The translations under genes were made by a program, and so were the position numbers. 64,000 nt of DNA from Hygrophila difformis (lineage: Eukaryota > Streptophyta > Magnoliopsida > Lamiales > Acanthaceae). The notes beneath the pieces were generated by a model. It worked only from the letters and a program-made list of their open reading frames with translations, made no database searches and was not told the DNA's origin. Positions 54,929 to 64,000 of the stretch are shown piece after piece. How positions within the stretch are numbered: position 1 is the first letter of the stretch; each line of letters opens with the position of its first letter. The stretch is from NCBI GenBank assembly GCA_030278955.1, contig JAOANR010000015.1, positions 20,369,073 through 20,433,072 on the forward strand, given 5' to 3'.

Positions 54929-55336
54929 TCATTTCTTCAGCAAGAGACAAACCACCAACACCATAAGGAAGCCAGCCACAAGCATCCAAACACGACTCTG
55001 CACCACTTCAATCTTTGGCACCACTTCAACTTTTGGACAGGTCATTGGAGATGAAACCTCACTAAATTCCTCCATTTCACCCGGAACAACATTGCCCATA
55101 AACTCACTCCTCGCGGCAGGGGCTTCGATGGGTACCCCAGTGTGTGCCCAATATGCCTCACGAGGATACGCCCATTGAAAGAACTTACAATTTCCACAAC
55201 TGTAGTATAGCCTTCCGAAGCTTGCCTTACTCGGTGTCTCCACCACACGCATCAACAATTTCACACCACAGTGGCAAAAAGGGGATGGAGCGAAACGAAG
55301 ATCCATTCTTTGCAGCCCATGAAAACGGTGCTCCAT
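54929..55336 (-). CDS. GRF-zinc-finger protein with C-terminal membrane anchor, inside the MULE
   Basis: Single exon, 135 residues from the ATG at 55336; the frame is open further upstream from a GTG at 55360. It holds a GRF-type zinc finger (CHCGVKLLMRVVETPSKASF, GRLYYSCGNCKFFQWA), a middle part with Val/Glu/Pro, and a C-terminal hydrophobic helix (VWMLVAGFLMVLVVCLLL) just before a di-lysine end. It resembles the small 'At4g04775-like' GRF proteins. It faces the transposase gene, with about 600 bases between the two stop codons, so it occupies the position of mudrB in MuDR, to which it shows no similarity that I can see. Function unknown. An accessory role for the element is an inference; a captured host gene is the alternative. 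Confidence 0.75.
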   Translation of the reverse strand: MEHRFHGLQRMDLRFAPSPFCHCGVKLLMRVVETPSKASFGRLYYSCGNCKFFQWAYPREAYWAHTGVPIEAPAARSEFMGNVVPGEMEEFSEVSSPMTCPKVEVVPKIEVVQSRVWMLVAGFLMVLVVCLLLKK

Positions 55337-55747
55337 TGCTCTTCGTCGGTTCCACACCACGCGACCTTCTCCTTCTCCTGGATTTTGGGTTACACAGCTA
55401 CGGGTGGGGGCGAAATTGGATGTTTGGTGTTACTCCTAACCACACCGCGCATAAATGGGGGAAGTGGGAGGAGGGAAATGTGAATTAGATTTTGGCACTT
55501 TCTTCCCACCAAAACTGATGTGGAAATCCCAAATGTGCTTGGTCGAGAGCCACGGGAACATAGGTAAGGTTGGGTTTCTTAATCCCGGTGCCACGTCAGC
55601 ACCCAAAGGGATTAAGGGAGGTTTGGACTGATTTGGTGCGGATTAGGGATTTTAGTGGATGATTATTATTAATTCAAGAAATAAATGACCGATTGGAAAA
55701 ATTGGACCAAATAATGGAATATTTGGGTCATTATCCCGTGAAAAAAT

Positions 55748-57892
55748 ACGACTAGAAGTTCCTTCTACTTTCTGCCTTCTTTCCGTTCCTTCTGACGTCT
55801 CTTCTTTCCCCACCCAGGCAAGCAGCGGCTCTGTTCTTCTTCCTCAATCCGGCGGTCAGCGGCCGACGGCGTACGGAGCACCCCTGCCTCTTCGCCGATC
55901 ACCTCTTCCCCATTCACAGGGGCAACCGTTCTTACTTCCCCAATCCAGCGGCGTTCAGAAGCACCTCGCCCCCGCCTCCTCGTCGACCACCAACGGCCAT
56001 TCTTCCTCTCCCATTAACGCCTCCCCCGTGCCATCCACCACTGCGCCGTTGTTCCTCCCAAAGACGCCGGCTGTGTGTTTTGCCTATCTGAAATGATCCA
56101 CCAACGAGCGCCTGCGAGAGGTATCCATAATGGCTAATGTTTTTTCAGTTTGTGTTTGTGATTCTTGAATTGTTTCCATTCGTTTGATGAATCGTTGTAT
56201 CCACTTTTCGGTAGTTTTTGCCCTTTTAGTGTTTTATTGGCTGCAAGATTACAGGTGTTTTAGTAGAATTTGAAGTGGATTAGTTTCATTGCTTAAGAAA
56301 AATCCTATTTTGTTTATTTAGCTGGATATTCAGCAATTTGACTAGTCATAGGGTTAAACTACATGACGAGCTATTTAGAGATAGAGCTTCTGTATTATGG
56401 GACAACCCTCTTCAATTTTTAGCTATTTTATAAAGATCAGCCCTTTCATGGCTTTCCGTGACCAGTTTGATGCGTAATGATGCCATACACATCTGTAAGT
56501 AATTCAATCCCTCTTTGCATGTAAATTTATAAATACATGTATGTGTGTGTGTGTGTGTGTTGTAGAGGAAGAGCTCAGTTTGTCTGCAACAATTTGGTTG
56601 ACTTTTTAAGTTCTTGGCAGTTTGTTTTGTTTACTATGGTATGCTTGATATGCTTTAGTTTTCTGCAGAATTAAATTGTCTTTGCGTAAATTAAGTCTTG
56701 GATTAGGAAAGGAAGCTTGGTGAAGTTTGTTGTTTCCATACATTCTTGGGATCTGTTTTAATACTTTGCTGCATTTGCTATATGTTTGTGCAAGTGATTG
56801 TGGTAATGGCATGGCTTTTATCTGTTTTTGTCATAAGCTGAGAATTTTTACCATATGTCTCTGCCAGTAGTCTTACGCTTAGTGTTGCATGACGTTATTA
56901 CTGTCTCTACGATGTAAAAATCCAAAGTACGAACCAACTACCTCAAGGGTTTAGCTGTTGATTTGAGTTTCTGCCTCTTATCAAATTGCTTTTCGTGTTC
57001 GTTATGGTATTTTGAACTTGCCTTTCAGGTTTTGCCTAAAAGCCAATCGTGTCTATGCACTCTGCTCATTGCTGCATCATTTATCTGAAGTGTTTACTTC
57101 AACAGCAGCGTACGGCTCGGGAAAGATATTTACAGGGTACATTTTTTATATATACTTGAGCTAAAATGTATATTTACTTGCTAAAGTAATAATGCCCTTG
57201 CTAAAGTAATAATGCCAACATTGTGATTCCATCTGTCTTGGTAGACTATAGATTATATTTGTTATAATATCCAAACTGGTCTTTTTATTGAACATAAGGT
57301 AAGAAGCAATAGCGTCTACACCCAAGGAATCAACAACACGAAAACCTTTTCCGCTTCTGGTGTCCTGCAAATGTTTGAACTATAGTTGATATTGTTTCAA
57401 GGGAATGAACAGTGATAATAATATTTAAGGGGAATACATTAATATTAAACAATAGTATTATAATATTAAGGGACTCTATTGCTTTAGTATATAATATAGA
57501 TATAGATAATAATAAAATCCACCTGTTGTTAAGGACACTGTTGTTAATACAATCTTCCTTGGGGATATCTACAATAGAAATAACATATTATAATGATAGG
57601 TTGCTTATCCACCTGTTTGCATAGGAAATGGTTATTTTGGCTAATTGACTTATTGTAATAGATTTTATTAAATATCTGTTTGGACTCTGTTTTATGATTG
57701 GTTTTTTGGTCTTATGTGAATATATATACATGCTTCACAGATTATTCTCCTAGGGCTGCCATTTTTATTGTGTCAAAGCAATCTGATAGCTGGGGCAAAA
57801 GATTGTCCATGTGTTCAAATACTTTGCAGTAAGGAGTGGGGAGAACGAATACAAGATGAGTATTCACATGTTACAACTTCAACAGAAACGAG
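55748..57892 (+). other. Upstream region of the PPR gene with a candidate leader exon
   Basis: 55790-56120 is GC- and CT-rich, resembles a 5' leader, and ends near GCCTGCGAGAG-GTATCC, a possible donor. If it belongs to the PPR gene, a leader intron of about 1.7 kb follows. A (GT)n run lies at about 56541-56560. 57410-57640 is AT-rich with no gene seen. Confidence 0.35.
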
Positions 57893-59689
57893 ATGAGAAT
57901 AAGCCCGAAAGCAGACCACCCAATCCTCCATCTCTTAAAAAAGTGCAAGACTTTAGATACCTTAAAGCAAGTTCATGGCCAGATGATCACAACGGGCCTT
58001 ATCCATCACACCTACCCCCTCAGTCGTATTCTCCTCTTATCTTCTACACTTGCTACATTATCCTACACAATGATCATCTTCAACCTCATTCCAAACCCAA
58101 CCATCTTTCTTTACAACACCCTCATCTCATCACTCTCTCAAAATGGCCAAGTCCAAGTTGCGCTTTCGCTTTATAAAGAAATTCTATACCGGCCAAACCT
58201 CAATCCAAACAATTATACATATCCATCTCTGTTCAAGGGGTTTTGGACCCATCAATGGTTCAAAACTGGCAAAACATTACATGCCCATGTCCTAAAGTTC
58301 GTTGACACCCCTTACGACAACTTTGTTCAAGCCTCATTGCTGAATTTTTATTCAAGGTGTGGAAGGGTTGGCATCGCAAGATACTTTTTTGATCAAATAA
58401 AGGAACCAGACTTAGCTGTATGGAACTCTATGCTCTCAGCTTATGCTCGTGACTGTAGTTTCAACTTGGTGACCACATCAAGGGATTTGTATGGAAATAC
58501 TAGCTCATCAATGGAGGTGTTGAATTTATTTAGCCACATGCAGATTTCTTTAATGAAGCCAAGTGAAATGACACTAGTGGCTTTAGTGTCTGCATGCGCC
58601 GAGTTAGGTGCCCTCAGTCAAGGCATGTGGGCACATGTTTATGTACTGAGAAATCATCTGAGTCTCGATCGTTTTATTGGTACAGCATTAATCACCTTGT
58701 ATGCAAATTCCGGCTGCCTGAATTTTGGTTGGCAATTGTTCAACCAACTTCCACATAAAGACACATTTTGTTTCAATGCCATGATCAGAGGACTTGCAAT
58801 CCATGGTCATGGATTTGAGGCTATCGATCTTTTTGAGACAATGAAAATGGAATGTATTGCTCCAGATGATGTCACAATATTAGCGGTGCTTTGTGCTTGC
58901 TCTCATGTTGGGTTGGTGGATGAAGGGCTCAAGTATTTTGAGTCGATGACTGTTACTTATGGACTTCAGCCTAAAGTAGAGCACTATTCTTGCCTAGTGG
59001 ATCTTTTGGGTCGAGCTGGACTGCTAGAAGAAGCGATAGAAAGAGTTACAATGATGCCTCTGAAGCCTAATGCAGTTATATGGAGATCTTTACTTGGGGC
59101 TGCCAGAGTACATGGAAATATGGAAATAGGTGAAGTTGCCTTGAGGAAATTAGTAGAGTTAGAGTCAGAGACCAGTGGGAATTATGTTCTTCTTTCGAAT
59201 ATATATGCTTGTATGAATCGATGGAATGATGTGAAAAGGGTACGACAGCTTATGAAAGATCATGGCATTGATAAAATGCCTGGAAGTAGTTTAGTAGAAG
59301 TTGATGGTTCAATGCACGAATTCCTCATTGGAGACAAGAGTCATCCTCTAACAAAGGATATATATTTAAAGCTAGAAGAGATGAACACAAGGTTACAAGA
59401 ATACGGCCATCAACCAAGAACTAGAGAAGTGTTGTTCGACATTGAAGAGGAAGAAAAAGAAGACGCCCTATTGTACCACAGCGAAAGACTAGCTATTGCT
59501 TTTGCTCTTATAGCTACTGGTGATTCCCCTGCACCCATCAGAGTCATAAAGAATCTTCGTGTTTGCGTTGATTGCCATTCTAGTACCAAGCTTCTTTCTC
59601 TGATTTACAAAAGAGAGATTATAGTTAGAGATAGGACTAGGTTTCATCACTTCAACAATGGCACCTGCTCTTGTTCAGACTTTTGGTAG
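57893..59689 (+). CDS. Pentatricopeptide repeat protein, PLS class with E and DYW domains
   Basis: Intronless, 598 residues. PLS-type repeats run from about residue 10 to 420 (HPILHLLKKCKTLDTLKQVH, LYNTLISSLSQNG, NFVQASLLNFYSRCGRVGIA, FIGTALITLYANSGCLNFG, CFNAMIRGLAIHG, YSCLVDLLGRAGLLEEAIE), then an E/E+ region (NAVIWRSLLGAARVHGNMEI, NYVLLSNIYACMNRWNDVKR) and a DYW deaminase domain with the zinc site HSERLAIAF and CVDCHSSTK. The C-terminus is CSCSDFW rather than CSCGDYW. The N-terminal two thirds resemble Arabidopsis At5g43790. PLS-DYW proteins bind organellar RNA and edit C to U; the target and organelle are not known here. No clear transit peptide is visible ahead of the first repeat, and a start further upstream in another exon is possible. 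Confidence 0.93.
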   Translation: MRISPKADHPILHLLKKCKTLDTLKQVHGQMITTGLIHHTYPLSRILLLSSTLATLSYTMIIFNLIPNPTIFLYNTLISSLSQNGQVQVALSLYKEILYRPNLNPNNYTYPSLFKGFWTHQWFKTGKTLHAHVLKFVDTPYDNFVQASLLNFYSRCGRVGIARYFFDQIKEPDLAVWNSMLSAYARDCSFNLVTTSRDLYGNTSSSMEVLNLFSHMQISLMKPSEMTLVALVSACAELGALSQGMWAHVYVLRNHLSLDRFIGTALITLYANSGCLNFGWQLFNQLPHKDTFCFNAMIRGLAIHGHGFEAIDLFETMKMECIAPDDVTILAVLCACSHVGLVDEGLKYFESMTVTYGLQPKVEHYSCLVDLLGRAGLLEEAIERVTMMPLKPNAVIWRSLLGAARVHGNMEIGEVALRKLVELESETSGNYVLLSNIYACMNRWNDVKRVRQLMKDHGIDKMPGSSLVEVDGSMHEFLIGDKSHPLTKDIYLKLEEMNTRLQEYGHQPRTREVLFDIEEEEKEDALLYHSERLAIAFALIATGDSPAPIRVIKNLRVCVDCHSSTKLLSLIYKREIIVRDRTRFHHFNNGTCSCSDFW

Positions 59690-60748
59690 ATTGATATTAA
59701 TGGAACTTACTGCTTTGAACTATTTTTTTGGCCAAATTGCAGAGATGAGATTCCATAGGAATTTGTCTGATTTAAGTTCATCCACAACCACAAGCATTTT
59801 CAAAAATTGATCTACTCTATAATATTCTATTTGCTTAAACTAGGGATAAATTATCTTGAGTTCAGTTCCATTGGAATTTCAAATGTTCAAAGTCAATGTA
59901 TCATACGTGACCATTACTTGACGGCGACTATGAAACTCATGTGTGTAAGCACAATCACATTATTAATTTATCTTTGTTTAAAGAAACAATATACCAAACT
60001 TAGGTTTTAATTCTAAATGATTTTTAGCAAATGCATGTTCTGACAGGATTTCCTTTTTTCTTTTTTCTTTTTTCCTTAATCTGGAAACCATACATTGTTT
60101 TTCAAATATAATATTCATAAATTGCTTGTTAGGTTTTATGTTTGACACAAATTATTAGTATGTTAATTTGAGGATCAGGTCCATTAATTCTATCTTCTCC
60201 CGGTGCTTTATTATCTCATGGTTAGTCTACTTTGGAGTGGTACCAGACCTGGTGTGTTGCTCATTCTGGTATGTGCAATTGCAGATGAATCATTCTGTTT
60301 CAGTAATGAAAGAAACTTATTGCAAATTGTTTTTACATGTTACTTCTGTATTTAAGAGAATTTCCAGTGGACTTTGTAGTGCTTTACTACACTACACTTA
60401 TTGCTTAATCATAGATTGCTTTTTGTTTATTATTCAATCCTCAATCCAAGTCACAATGGGGACCTGATTATGCATTCTGGTTGCTGAAACACCTCAGTTA
60501 TGCACATGAATCAAGCACTGTCCTTCAGATTAATGGTAATTTGCTACTTAATAACTCTTTCTGTTTAATTCCTATGATTCACAAAAAATATGTGTGTCAT
60601 GCCAATCCATTGCTAAATCATGTGACATGTTGTGAATGCCCATGTATAATAGGTAATTTTTCTTATCAATATAATAACGAGTTCTTGTTGCTTAGAAACT
60701 ATACTTGGCTTTAGCTACTAGACCAGAAAATGATGTCCAATGGAGTTC
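59690..60748. other. Intergenic region
   Basis: AT-rich 3' flank of the PPR gene followed by sequence without a recognisable frame (all open frames under 100 codons, no motifs). Nothing else seen. Confidence 0.55.
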
Positions 60749-63700
60749 CTACATGCCTCTGAGATTCTTCAAACTGAAGTAGCTAAACAATGACCTTTCA
60801 GGAACAGGTACAAGCTTCACAACCAAGCCAATGGGCCAAGATATAGCAGCAATCCCTACACAGATTCCCCATTGCTCCCAATTCAGCTTCTCTGTATCTG
60901 CAAATTTCTTCAGAAACTCCACCATTTCCACCTGAAGAATCACTGTAACAGCATAGCTACAAATGCCTTAGTCCTTCAATATCCCCTCGAACACATTCTT
61001 TTTCTCAAGTTTGCGCGCATTGAACTCATTGAACACTTGACATAAGACGAATGTGTTGAATACGAGCGTGTCATTTACCTCCTCACTAATATGAAAAATG
61101 GATTCACCTCTGAACTGCAGGATCAAAAGTACTGATATCTAATATAGAGCTTGTGCTAGCAAGTTTCGCCACATGACATTGCTTATGAGAGGCTCCCTTC
61201 TCCCCACCGGTGGCTTATCCATGAGCTCTCTTGTTGGTTTTTCTGTTGCGAAAGCTAATGCTCCCAAAGTGTCCATTATGAGATTCACCCATAAAAGCTG
61301 GACAGCAGTTAATGGTACTTCGCCTGCTGAAACTGCTGCCAGCCTGCCACAAAGTTGATGGTTAGTGCTGCTACATTGACTGTGAGTTGAAACTGTATGA
61401 ATTTCTGGATGTTGTAGTAGACAGATCTTCCCCATTTCAGGACGGTGGCAACAGAAGCGAAATTTTCATCCAGGATGACGATGTCAGAGCTCTCTTTAGC
61501 CACTTCAGTGCCCTGGATTCTCATAGACAACCCTATACCAGCTTCTTTCAGGGCTGGTGCATCGTTCGTGCCATCACCTGTCACTGCCACGACATGACCC
61601 TTCCTCTTGAGGCATTGCACCATTAGAAGCTTGTCAGAAGGGGATGACCTGGCCGTCACACAGATTTTCTCGACTCTCTCCATCCTTTCCTCTTCTGTAT
61701 AGTTCCGGAACTCCACTCCAATCACTGATCCATCATTAGTTTCTTGATCACTATGAAGTATTCACAACTCTGTAGCTATAGCTTTTGCTGTGAACACATT
61801 GTCGCCTGTTATCATCCTGACATTCACCCCTGCATAGGGACAATCCTCTACAGCTTTCTTTGCACCCGGGCGACAAGGATCTTTCAACCCCACAAGGCCT
61901 AGGAGAGCTAGTTTATCGTCTGGAATCCTTTTCTGCTCCGCGATACCTGCTATCTGCTTATGCGCAAATGCAATACAACGAAGACTACTGGCAGCCATGC
62001 CTTCAATTATTCTACCAATCAAAACCCTTTCATCTCCATTGAGATCCTGCATCATCCCTTCAGAATCAATGTAATGGGAGCACATTGCTACTATCATTTC
62101 AGCAGCCCCTTTCCAGTGCACGTGGAGAGCGTCGTCTCCTCTCTTTCTCATTAGAACACCACTTATCTTCTTTTCTGAATTGAAGGCTTCCACATGTAGA
62201 GTCTCATAATTCTTCTGACTGCATCCATGTCCATGTTTAACTCGGAAACAGCCCATGATAGAATTGCCTTTTCAGTTGGGCTACCTGAGAACTCGAGTGC
62301 AGTAGCTGATGCGTCCGGCTTGTAAACACTACCGGTGGTGTTGAGTCCGATTCCTTGGTGGAGCCATTCAAGAACGTCTCCTGCAATCATTGTGGGATCA
62401 CTCCTGTCTATGAATTCTTTCCCCTGCCAGAACTTGGTTACCTTCATCTCATTGATTGTGAGAGTTCCTGCCTTGTCTGTGCAAATGGGTGTGGCAGAGC
62501 CCATCGTCTCACATGCTGAGAGTTTTCTAACCATTGCCTGATCCTCCATCATTCTTTTCATCGAATATGCAAGAGTAATCGTGACTGCCAATGGCAACCC
62601 TTCAGGAATCGCCACAACTACGATGGTCACAGCAGCAGCAACTATTCCCACCACTGCATTGATCACATCATCTGCCTTACTCCTACTGCAAGTGAACTCC
62701 TTAGTCCCATTCTCGTCTCTAGTGTTTCCCGTGAAGTAGCGCACCAAGAGAACGACAAGAACTGTAAACGCGACAGCTAAACCAACCTTACCAATGGATG
62801 AAGTCAGCTTGTTGAGGTGTCCCTGAAGGGGCGTCTACTCATCAGAATCCCAGGTGATTGTCTTCATCATTTCACCTCAGGTCGTGTTCAACCCTACAGA
62901 AGTGACGAGCATTTTGGCATATCCACCAACGACCTTTGTGCCTGAAAACAAGAAGGGATTGGTGCTGCTCTCAATCTCAACATAATCACTCTCCCCTGTC
63001 ATGCTGGATTCATCCACCTGTAAATAGTGCCCTTCCGCGAATAATCCATCTGCCGGCACTTGATCTCCTATCTTCAAGCAGACGACGTCTCCCACAAGGA
63101 TGTCGAAGATTGAAACCTGCTGCCTCCTGCCGTTCCTCACAACTTCTACAGGTATGTTGCTGCTTGCTTCTGAAAGCTTTTCAAACTGTCTACTTTGCCT
63201 GAAGTTGCTCACTGCAGAAACTGAAATAACTAGAAAAACAGCGACGAATATGCTTCCTCCATCATACCAACCTTCTTGCAATCCATGCTCCTTAACGCCA
63301 AATCCAAGCGAAAGAGCCGCACACGCCAGGAGAATGAGAATAGTTGTGTCCTTGAAAGCTTCCCATATAAAATGGATGAAGCTCTTCGGCGGTGGCTTGG
63401 GATATGTATTTTTCTCAAATGCTTCATTCCTGGAGGCGATATCCTCTGGATCTCTGCTAATCCCACATTGGATATCCAAGTTTTGATAATTTCTCCAGGC
63501 TTTTTTCGCTTGACAAGGTCAGTGAGGCTTGTCTGATGAATTCTGGGAAACAAGGGGTGAATTTTGATGACATCAATAACGGTTGTTTCAGATGCAAAGT
63601 TACCATCATCCTCAACAACAACTGGATTCAACTGGGAATGCAGTATTATATCTTTGGAACCACCATAATTGGGATCAGATGTTGATGATGCAAGAAGTCG

Positions 63701-63765
63701 CGAGAAAGGAAGGCTCTCGAGCAATATATATAGCGGTGAAAGCCAAATGCCATCGCCTCCTATTG
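60749..63765 (-). pseudogene. Autoinhibited P2B Ca2+-ATPase pseudogene (ACA12/ACA13-like)
   Basis: Colinear on the minus strand with a plant plasma-membrane-type Ca2+ pump of about 1,000 residues and without introns, as in ACA12/13. Readable in order: calmodulin-binding N-terminus (RRRWHLAFTAIY), FIWEAFKDTTILILLACAAL, DGLFAEGHYLQVDESSMTGE, VAIPEGLPLAVTITLAYSMK, the phosphorylation motif as CTDKAGTLT, KGAAEMIVAMCSHY, GVNVRMITGDNVFTAKAIAT, VVAVTGDGTNDAPALKEA, LWVNLIMDTLGALAFATE, MVEFLKKFADTEKLNWEQWG. Lesions: a TA-repeat frameshift near 63730, a frameshift near 63480, TGA for Trp at 62877-62879, TAG for Gln at 62835-62837, frameshifts near 62216, 61760 and 61330, and DKTG changed to DKAG. A functional relative would export Ca2+ from the cytosol under calmodulin control; this copy cannot. 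Confidence 0.93.
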
Positions 63766-64000
63766 GGTACGCTTAGTTCAATTGTGGAGATGCATTTGTT
63801 TGTAATCTGAAAGGAGATTTAGGAATTGCGAACTTTGGTCGAACAATGGCAGATGACATGGTGCTGAGGTTAACGCTTCAGTGTATAGGAGCAGCAAATT
63901 AGCTAGCTAGGTTAGAAAATAAAAAGAAGGAAAAACGTAGAATGCAATAATATAATAATGCTCTGCAGTTTAGTTGGAAAGTAAAACAAGCTAAGTGTGT
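63766..64000. other. Upstream flank of the Ca2+-ATPase pseudogene
   Basis: AT-rich sequence on the 5' side of the minus-strand pseudogene. No start codon in a conserved context and no other gene seen. Confidence 0.45.

Larger units (their letters stand above)
50376..55737. mobile_element. Near-complete Mutator-like element (MULE)
   Basis: A 5,362-bp element flanked by a perfect 10-bp duplication GTGAAAAAAT (50366-50375 and 55738-55747). Long inverted ends of about 195 bp (50376-50571 and 55543-55737) begin GGGAAAATGACCCAAATA and end TATTTGGGTCATTATCCC. It carries a five-exon transposase gene on the plus strand and a convergent single-exon gene on the minus strand, the same two-gene, converging plan as maize MuDR. 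Confidence 0.95.

Noticed and set aside
57161..57370. 69-codon minus-strand frame (GKGFRVVDSLGVDAIASYL)
   Set aside because: Looked briefly like a retroelement fragment, but no diagnostic motif and no adjoining element sequence.

Overview
This is nuclear DNA from a flowering plant, probably a eudicot. Genes are split by GT-AG introns, intergenic DNA is AT-rich, and the window holds plant-specific families (a SUVH2/9-type histone methyltransferase relative, an RRC1/SR140 splicing factor, a PPR-DYW protein, an ACA-type calcium ATPase relic) plus dense plant transposons (Stowaway, hAT and Tourist-like MITEs, a MULE, Ty1/copia, Ty3/gypsy and LINE DNA). I cannot name the species.

Layout. 1-1331: 3' part of a SUVH2/SUVH9-like gene whose start is off the window. 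1332-9200: mostly noncoding, with three Stowaway MITEs and two foldback elements. 9200-11258: decayed Ty3/gypsy gag and pol. 11259-24856: a large retroelement-derived block bounded by two 560-bp near-identical LTR segments, the left one followed by a tRNA-Asp-type primer binding site. Inside it are a spliced gene of about 1,460 codons with a plant-transposon-type domain, two promoter-like regions, and 12 copies of a roughly 67-bp double-hairpin unit in three clusters. 24857-25301: LINE 3' end. 25530-26156: hAT-like element. 26157-37990: the RRC1 locus, with a long 5' region holding a 700-bp-arm inverted duplication and 17 coding exons. 38110-39406: two MITEs. 40850-48306: a complete but dead Ty1/copia element (TSD GTAGG) carrying three nested MITEs. 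50376-55737: an almost intact MULE (10-bp TSD) with a mudrA-like transposase broken by one stop codon and a convergent GRF-zinc-finger/membrane gene. 57893-59689: PPR-DYW gene. 60749-63765: ACA12/13-like Ca2+-ATPase pseudogene on the minus strand.

How it fits together. The three intact host genes act in unrelated processes: RNA-directed DNA methylation, pre-mRNA splicing and, probably, organellar RNA editing. The rest is a record of layered transposition. The most unusual material is the 11.3-24.9 kb block: its hairpin units keep length, architecture and base pairing through paired sequence changes while the spacers between them diverge, and two clusters sit directly upstream of TATA-like promoters.
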